Of a DNA stretch of 64,000 bases, positions 60,341 through 64,000 are shown one piece after another. The notes beneath the pieces are model-generated. The model saw only the letters and a program-made list of their open reading frames with translations, searched no databases and had not been told where the DNA came from. The translations under genes and the position numbers were made by a program. How positions within the stretch are numbered: the first letter of the stretch is position 1; each line of letters begins with the position of its first letter. Source of the DNA: Vannielia litorea (GTDB lineage: Bacteria > Pseudomonadota > Alphaproteobacteria > Rhodobacterales > Rhodobacteraceae); NCBI RefSeq assembly GCF_019801175.1, contig NZ_JAHVJR010000001.1:1550001-1614000 (forward strand), in the 5' to 3' direction.

Positions 60341-61180
60341 ATGCCCATTATCACACGCCGCCGCACCCTCGCAGGACTCGCTGCCTTGGCTGCCGCAAGC
60401 GCCCTGCCCGCCCGTGCCGCTACTCTGCGCCGCGATCAGGCCTACGGGCCGCACGCCTTGCAGCGCTACGATGTCTACATGCCCGAGGGCGCTTCGGCGG
60501 CGCCTCTGGTGGTGTTCCTCCACGGCGGCGGCTGGGCCTTTGGCGACAAGGCAAATGACAATGTCTGGAAGGCGAAGTCGGCGCATTGGAACGGGCGCGG
60601 CATTGGCTTTGTCTCGGTCAACACCCGGCTGCTGCCCGAGGCCGACCCGATGCAGCAGGCCGCCGATCTTGCCCGGGCGCTGGCCCATGTGCAGCAGAAC
60701 GCGCGGGGCTGGGGCGCCGACCCAGCGAGGATTGCGCTGATGGGCCATTCTGCCGGGGCTCATCTCGCTGCCCTGCTGGGCGCCGATCCGGGCCTTGCCC
60801 GCCGGTGGGGCGCTGGCCCATGGCGGGCCACGGTGGCGCTGGATTCCGCCGTCTACGACACCGAGCGCTACATGGCCCGCAAGCCCTCGCGCATCCACCG
60901 CCGTGCCTTCGGCACAAGTCGCGCCTTCTGGCAGGATGCCTCTCCTATGGCCCGCCTCGGCCCTGGCGCTACGCCCTTCCTACTCGTCGCCTCCGCCAAA
61001 CGCCGCGCCTCGCTCTCGGCAGCCCGCAATTTTGCCCGCGTCGCCAAGGCCCGAAAGGTCGCGGCGGAGACCTACGAGATTGACTATTCACACGCTGCGA
61101 TCAACAGCGCCCTCGGCCTGCCCGGCCCCTATACGGACACGGTCGATGCCTTCCTTGCGCGCCAGGGCTTGGTTGATTGA
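60341..61180 (+). CDS. Exported alpha/beta hydrolase (BD-FAE-like esterase)
   Basis: 279 residues. Twin-arginine-like leader (TRRRTLAGLAALAAASALP, cleavage near ARA). Oxyanion motif LHGGGWAFG, nucleophile in ALMGHSAGAHLAAL, catalytic His in IDYSHAAIN. Fits BD-FAE/carboxylesterase relatives that cut feruloyl or other esters. AAGGAGGG precedes the ATG. Confidence 0.88.
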   Translation: MPIITRRRTLAGLAALAAASALPARAATLRRDQAYGPHALQRYDVYMPEGASAAPLVVFLHGGGWAFGDKANDNVWKAKSAHWNGRGIGFVSVNTRLLPEADPMQQAADLARALAHVQQNARGWGADPARIALMGHSAGAHLAALLGADPGLARRWGAGPWRATVALDSAVYDTERYMARKPSRIHRRAFGTSRAFWQDASPMARLGPGATPFLLVASAKRRASLSAARNFARVAKARKVAAETYEIDYSHAAINSALGLPGPYTDTVDAFLARQGLVD

Positions 61181-61268
61181 CCTTGCCGCCAAACTGGGTT
61201 AGGTGGCCAATGCTCTCACGATGCGCGTGCGGGCAGCGCGGGGCGCCTGATCATTGCGTCCCAATCCC

Positions 61269-61285
61269 GCGGGGTTCGACCCCGC
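61269..61285 (+). promoter_or_regulatory. Stable hairpin just upstream of the helicase start
   Basis: GCGGGG-TTCGA-CCCCGC, a 6-bp GC-only stem ending 15 bases before the ATG. The region between is a weak ribosome-binding site. Looks like a T-arm but no tRNA is present. May control translation. Confidence 0.45.
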
Positions 61286-61300
61286 AAGACACGGACGTAC

Positions 61301-62767
61301 ATGACAAAATTTAGCGATCTGAAGCTGGACCCGAAGGTCCTCAAAGCCGTCGAAGATGCCGGCTACGAAACCCCCACCCCGATCCAGGCCGGCGCGATCC
61401 CGCCCGCCCTCGAAGGCCGCGATGTTCTGGGCATTGCCCAGACGGGCACCGGCAAGACGGCGAGCTTCACGCTTCCGATGATCTCGCTCCTGAAGCGCGG
61501 CCGAGCCCGCGCCCGGATGCCCCGCTCTCTCGTGCTGGCGCCCACCCGCGAGCTCGCCGCCCAGGTGGCCGAAAACTTCGACATCTATGCCCAGCACACC
61601 AAGCTCACCAAAGCCCTGCTGATCGGTGGCGTCTCATTCGGCGAGCAGGACAAGCTGATCGACCGCGGCGTCGACGTGCTGATCGCAACCCCAGGCCGCC
61701 TTCTCGACCATTTCGAGCGCGGCAAGCTGCTGCTGACCGGCGTGCAGATCATGGTGGTCGACGAGGCCGACCGGATGCTCGACATGGGCTTCATCCCCGA
61801 TATCGAGCGCATCTTCCAACTCACGCCCTTCACCCGCCAGACCCTGTTTTTCTCCGCCACCATGGCGCCCGAGATCGAGCGGATCACCAACACCTTCCTC
61901 TCGAACCCCGAGAAGATTGAGGTGGCCCGTGCGGCGACTACGGGTGAGAACATCAAGCAGGGTGTGCTGATGTTCAAACCCTCGCGCCGCGACCGCGCAG
62001 CGACCGAGAAGCGCAAGATCCTGCGCGGGTTGATCGACGCCGAAGGCGACGCCTGCACCAACGCGATTATCTTCTGCAACCGCAAGGTCGATGTCGATGT
62101 GGTCGCTAAGTCGCTGAAGAAATACGGCTATAACGCTGAGCCGATCCACGGTGACCTTGATCAGTCCCAGCGGATGAAGACGCTCGCCGGCTTCCGCGAT
62201 GGCAGCATCCGCTTCCTGATCGCTTCCGATGTCGCCGCACGCGGGCTCGACATTCCGACCGTCAGCCACGTGTTCAACTACGATGTGCCTAGCCACGCAG
62301 AAGACTACGTGCACCGCATTGGCCGCACGGGACGTGCCGGCCGGTCGGGCGTGGCCTACATGATCTGCGCTCCGATTGACGAGAAGAACCTCGCCGACAT
62401 CGAGCGGCTCGTTCAGTCCGAGATCCAGCGCCTTGACGCGCCCGAAGGCACTCCGTCCCCCGCGGCTGCCGAAGAGACTACCGAAGAGAAGCCCAAGCGC
62501 AGCCGCTCGCGCTCCCGTCGCAAGAAGGACGAAACGCCCGAAGAGAGCCCTGCCCCCGAGGCCGCAACCGAGGCGGCACCTGAGCAAAGCGAAGAGCGTG
62601 AACCACGCCGCCGCTCCCGCGGTGGCCGTGGTCGTGGCGGAGACCGGGGCGGGGATCGCGGCGGCGAGCGTGGTGGACAGACCCCGCAAGGCTTGGGCGA
62701 CCACCTGCCGGACTTCATCGCCCGCAGCTTTGCCGACCGATCCGAAACGCCGGATCCGACTGCTTAA
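61301..62767 (+). CDS. DEAD-box RNA helicase (RhlE type)
   Basis: 488 residues. Helicase core about 1-375 with the motifs TPIQAGAIPPA (Q motif), AQTGTGKTASF (I), PTRELAAQ (Ia), TPGRLLDH (Ib), VDEADRMLD (II, DEAD), FSATM (III), ASDVAARGLDIP (V) and HRIGRTGRAGR (VI). The tail is Ala/Glu/Arg-rich, ending in RGGRGRGGDRGGDRGGERGG repeats, an RNA-binding RGG box. RhlE-type helicases act in RNA decay or ribosome assembly. RNase J is nearby in the window. Confidence 0.93.
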   Translation: MTKFSDLKLDPKVLKAVEDAGYETPTPIQAGAIPPALEGRDVLGIAQTGTGKTASFTLPMISLLKRGRARARMPRSLVLAPTRELAAQVAENFDIYAQHTKLTKALLIGGVSFGEQDKLIDRGVDVLIATPGRLLDHFERGKLLLTGVQIMVVDEADRMLDMGFIPDIERIFQLTPFTRQTLFFSATMAPEIERITNTFLSNPEKIEVARAATTGENIKQGVLMFKPSRRDRAATEKRKILRGLIDAEGDACTNAIIFCNRKVDVDVVAKSLKKYGYNAEPIHGDLDQSQRMKTLAGFRDGSIRFLIASDVAARGLDIPTVSHVFNYDVPSHAEDYVHRIGRTGRAGRSGVAYMICAPIDEKNLADIERLVQSEIQRLDAPEGTPSPAAAEETTEEKPKRSRSRSRRKKDETPEESPAPEAATEAAPEQSEEREPRRRSRGGRGRGGDRGGDRGGERGGQTPQGLGDHLPDFIARSFADRSETPDPTA

Positions 62768-62804
62768 GCCACGGGGCAGGCCGGCGGCCCCTGTCTCTCT
62801 AGGG

Positions 62805-63374
62805 TCAGGGCGTCGGCTGGTTGACCGAGAGCACCGTCCAGGTGCCGTACTGCTTGAACACGCTCACCTCCAGCGCGCCAGGGATTGGAATGCCCATGTT
62901 GAAGGTCTGGGGTGTGGCCGCATCGGTCTTCAGGTCCATCGACTGCACCATCTCCCGCAGTCGCTTCGAGATATCCACGTAATCACCCGGCTCCAGCCGG
63001 GTCATCAGCTTCAGCGCCGCCTTGGTCAGGCCCTTGGTCTCTGAGGCGTGTTTGACCACCTGAGCCAGCTTCCGCGATTTTGACAGCCCCTTGATCAACG
63101 CGCCCCACTTGGCACCGATGGCGAGCTGGAAGTCCCATGTCTCGGTCTTCATCGCCTGCACGCCCATAGGGTCCTGCAGCGAGGGCACGATGTAGAAGTT
63201 CAGCCCGATCCCGCCGCCCAGCCCCGGCCCCCAGCGGGTGCGCTCACTCTGCACGCTAAAGCTCTTCTGATAACTGTCGAGCGAATAGAAATTGGCATAC
63301 ATGGTGTTGGTGCCCCATATGCCCAAGTGCCCGCCCACGTCGACGGCAAAGCCGAACCATATCCCGGAATTCAT
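62805..63374 (-). CDS. Hypothetical protein
   Basis: 189 residues; family not recognised. The N-terminal 80 residues are Gly- and aromatic-rich (IWFGFAVDVGGHLGIWGTNTMYANFYS), and the pattern GPGLGGGIGLNFYIVP suggests beta strands, as in small barrel or YeeJ-like folds. The C-terminal half is helical and basic (SKSRKLAQVVKHASE). No signal peptide. Strong GGAAGGAAC site precedes the ATG. Confidence 0.6.
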   Translation of the reverse strand: MNSGIWFGFAVDVGGHLGIWGTNTMYANFYSLDSYQKSFSVQSERTRWGPGLGGGIGLNFYIVPSLQDPMGVQAMKTETWDFQLAIGAKWGALIKGLSKSRKLAQVVKHASETKGLTKAALKLMTRLEPGDYVDISKRLREMVQSMDLKTDAATPQTFNMGIPIPGALEVSVFKQYGTWTVLSVNQPTP

Positions 63375-63500
63375 GTCCCCGTTCCTTCCCCAATGACTTT
63401 CGCGCCAAAAAATAGTCAGGCGTCAAAACCGCGGCGCGCCGGGGTATCCTAGCACACCAAAGTCATCCGGGACGGGGCCGGGGCAACGAGGCCCCCGACA

Positions 63501-64000
63501 TCAGCTCAAGCGGCTGATCACCACCACGACCTCTGGCTTTTTGCCGATTTCCTCGACGGAGGTCTGCCGGACGACACGCCGCAGACCTTCTTCAAGTTTG
63601 TCGTCGTCGGTCAGAACCTTATCGTCCGCCCGGCCAAGGAAGGCGTCAGCGGCAGATTCGATCAACTCCACCAGCGGCGCGCGCGAGCGGCCCTCTTCAG
63701 GCAGGCCGACAAGCTCGGCCCAAGGCTCGCCGAGAGGCTCATCGTTTTCGTCGAGGATCAACGTGAGGAAGACCTGGCCGTTCAGCGCCACCCGAATACG
63801 GTCGCGTACGACGCCATCCAGGGCACCGATCTTCACTGAACCGTCCAGATAGGTCCGCCCGGTTTCGATGTACTCCACGATCTCCGGCTGAGGGCCGGTG
63901 AGGTCCACCATGGAGCCGTTTACGGCCACCACGGAGGGAATGCCCTTGGCTTCGCCCACCTTGGCGTGTTCACGCAGCATCCGGTGCTCACCATGCATCG
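63501..64000 (-). CDS. Ribonuclease J (C-terminal part; 5' end beyond window)
   Basis: About 166 visible codons ending in EVVVVISRLS. The first residues, MHGEHRMLREHAKVGEAKGIP, match the conserved end of the RNase J metallo-beta-lactamase/beta-CASP core; the rest is the C-terminal domain (VALNGQVFLTLILDENDE, SAADAFLGRADD). RNase J processes and degrades RNA. The start lies outside the window. Confidence 0.9.
   Translation of the reverse strand, partial: MHGEHRMLREHAKVGEAKGIPSVVAVNGSMVDLTGPQPEIVEYIETGRTYLDGSVKIGALDGVVRDRIRVALNGQVFLTLILDENDEPLGEPWAELVGLPEEGRSRAPLVELIESAADAFLGRADDKVLTDDDKLEEGLRRVVRQTSVEEIGKKPEVVVVISRLS

Noticed and set aside
61177..61205. Promoter TTGACC-N17-TAGGTG for the helicase gene
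   Set aside because: The -10 hexamer is poor and the -35 overlaps the end of the esterase gene; not strong enough to list.
61261..61290. tRNA gene suggested by GGGGTTCGACCCC
   Set aside because: Only a T-arm-like hairpin; loop register is wrong and no acceptor, D or anticodon arms are present.
62773..62791. Terminator between helicase and unknown gene
   Set aside because: Only a 5-bp GGGGC/GCCCC stem with no U-run.

Overview
The window is GC-rich, densely coded chromosomal DNA. Its gene content points to the Rhodobacterales, most likely a marine roseobacter-type alphaproteobacterium. The evidence is a DddP-type DMSP lyase with every known metal-ligand position conserved, Hint-domain proteins, a DUF2927 lipoprotein, a DUF3445 protein, RNase J, DUF815 beside tatC, and the fabD-fabG-acpP-fabF-mltG order. 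No insertion sequence, integrase, prophage, CRISPR array or rRNA operon was seen. The one tRNA gene is tRNA-Leu(UAG).

Layout. 1-4.65 kb (minus): the type II fatty acid cluster fabD, fabG, acpP, fabF, coupled to mltG, which is cut by the left edge. 4.85-7.4 kb: a cytochrome b561-YceI fusion facing a separate YceI protein, then a small membrane protein. 7.6-9.1 kb: rpsF-rpsR-rplI with a leader hairpin and a strong terminator. 9.1-20.4 kb: cell-envelope and secreted enzymes (Slt-type lipoprotein, CpdB, PhoD), a PACE efflux protein, a macrodomain-like protein, trigger factor, a large secreted CHAT-domain protein and tRNA-Leu. 20.5-24.7 kb: a Hint-domain protein, Nnr, and the glnB-glnA nitrogen pair. 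24.8-29.9 kb: poorly known proteins around an NCS2 nucleobase permease. 29.2-31.4 kb: a DUF3445 (HODM-like) gene divergent from dddP. 31.5-43.4 kb: MltB-like transglycosylase, endonuclease/exonuclease/phosphatase protein, hydrolase-OsmC fusion, nucleoside hydrolase-GNAT-SelO operon, DMT, CPA1 and MFS transporters, and a DUF2927 lipoprotein. 43.6-48.4 kb: 2OG-Fe(II) oxygenase, tpiA, a DUF2199 protein and small genes. 48.4-55.1 kb: surE-pcm-nlpD facing DUF815-tatC-tatB-tatA, and an orphan ABC ATPase. 55.2-64 kb: atypical SDR, second Hint protein, prfC, serine hydrolase, esterase, DEAD-box helicase, an unknown protein, and the 3' part of an RNase J gene.

How the parts relate. tatABC lies in the same window as at least five proteins with twin-arginine-like leaders (CpdB, PhoD, a transglycosylase lipoprotein, a serine hydrolase, an esterase). 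Several genes serve wall turnover (mltG, Slt-type, MltB-like, NlpD-like) or phosphate and nucleoside scavenging (cpdB, phoD, nucleoside hydrolase, surE, NCS2 permease). DMSP cleavage by DddP is the clearest ecological trait.

No multi-gene defence or novel operon was recognised. The most unusual signals are: a 17-bp-armed inverted repeat whose loop is a perfect four-run G-quadruplex motif (46.4 kb); 11-bp tandem repeats with flanking GTTAAC sites between convergent genes (51.2 kb); a perfect 8-4-8 palindrome upstream of a Hint gene (56.2 kb); the secreted CHAT protein; and the macrodomain-like protein. All function calls come from reading the sequence; no database search was run.
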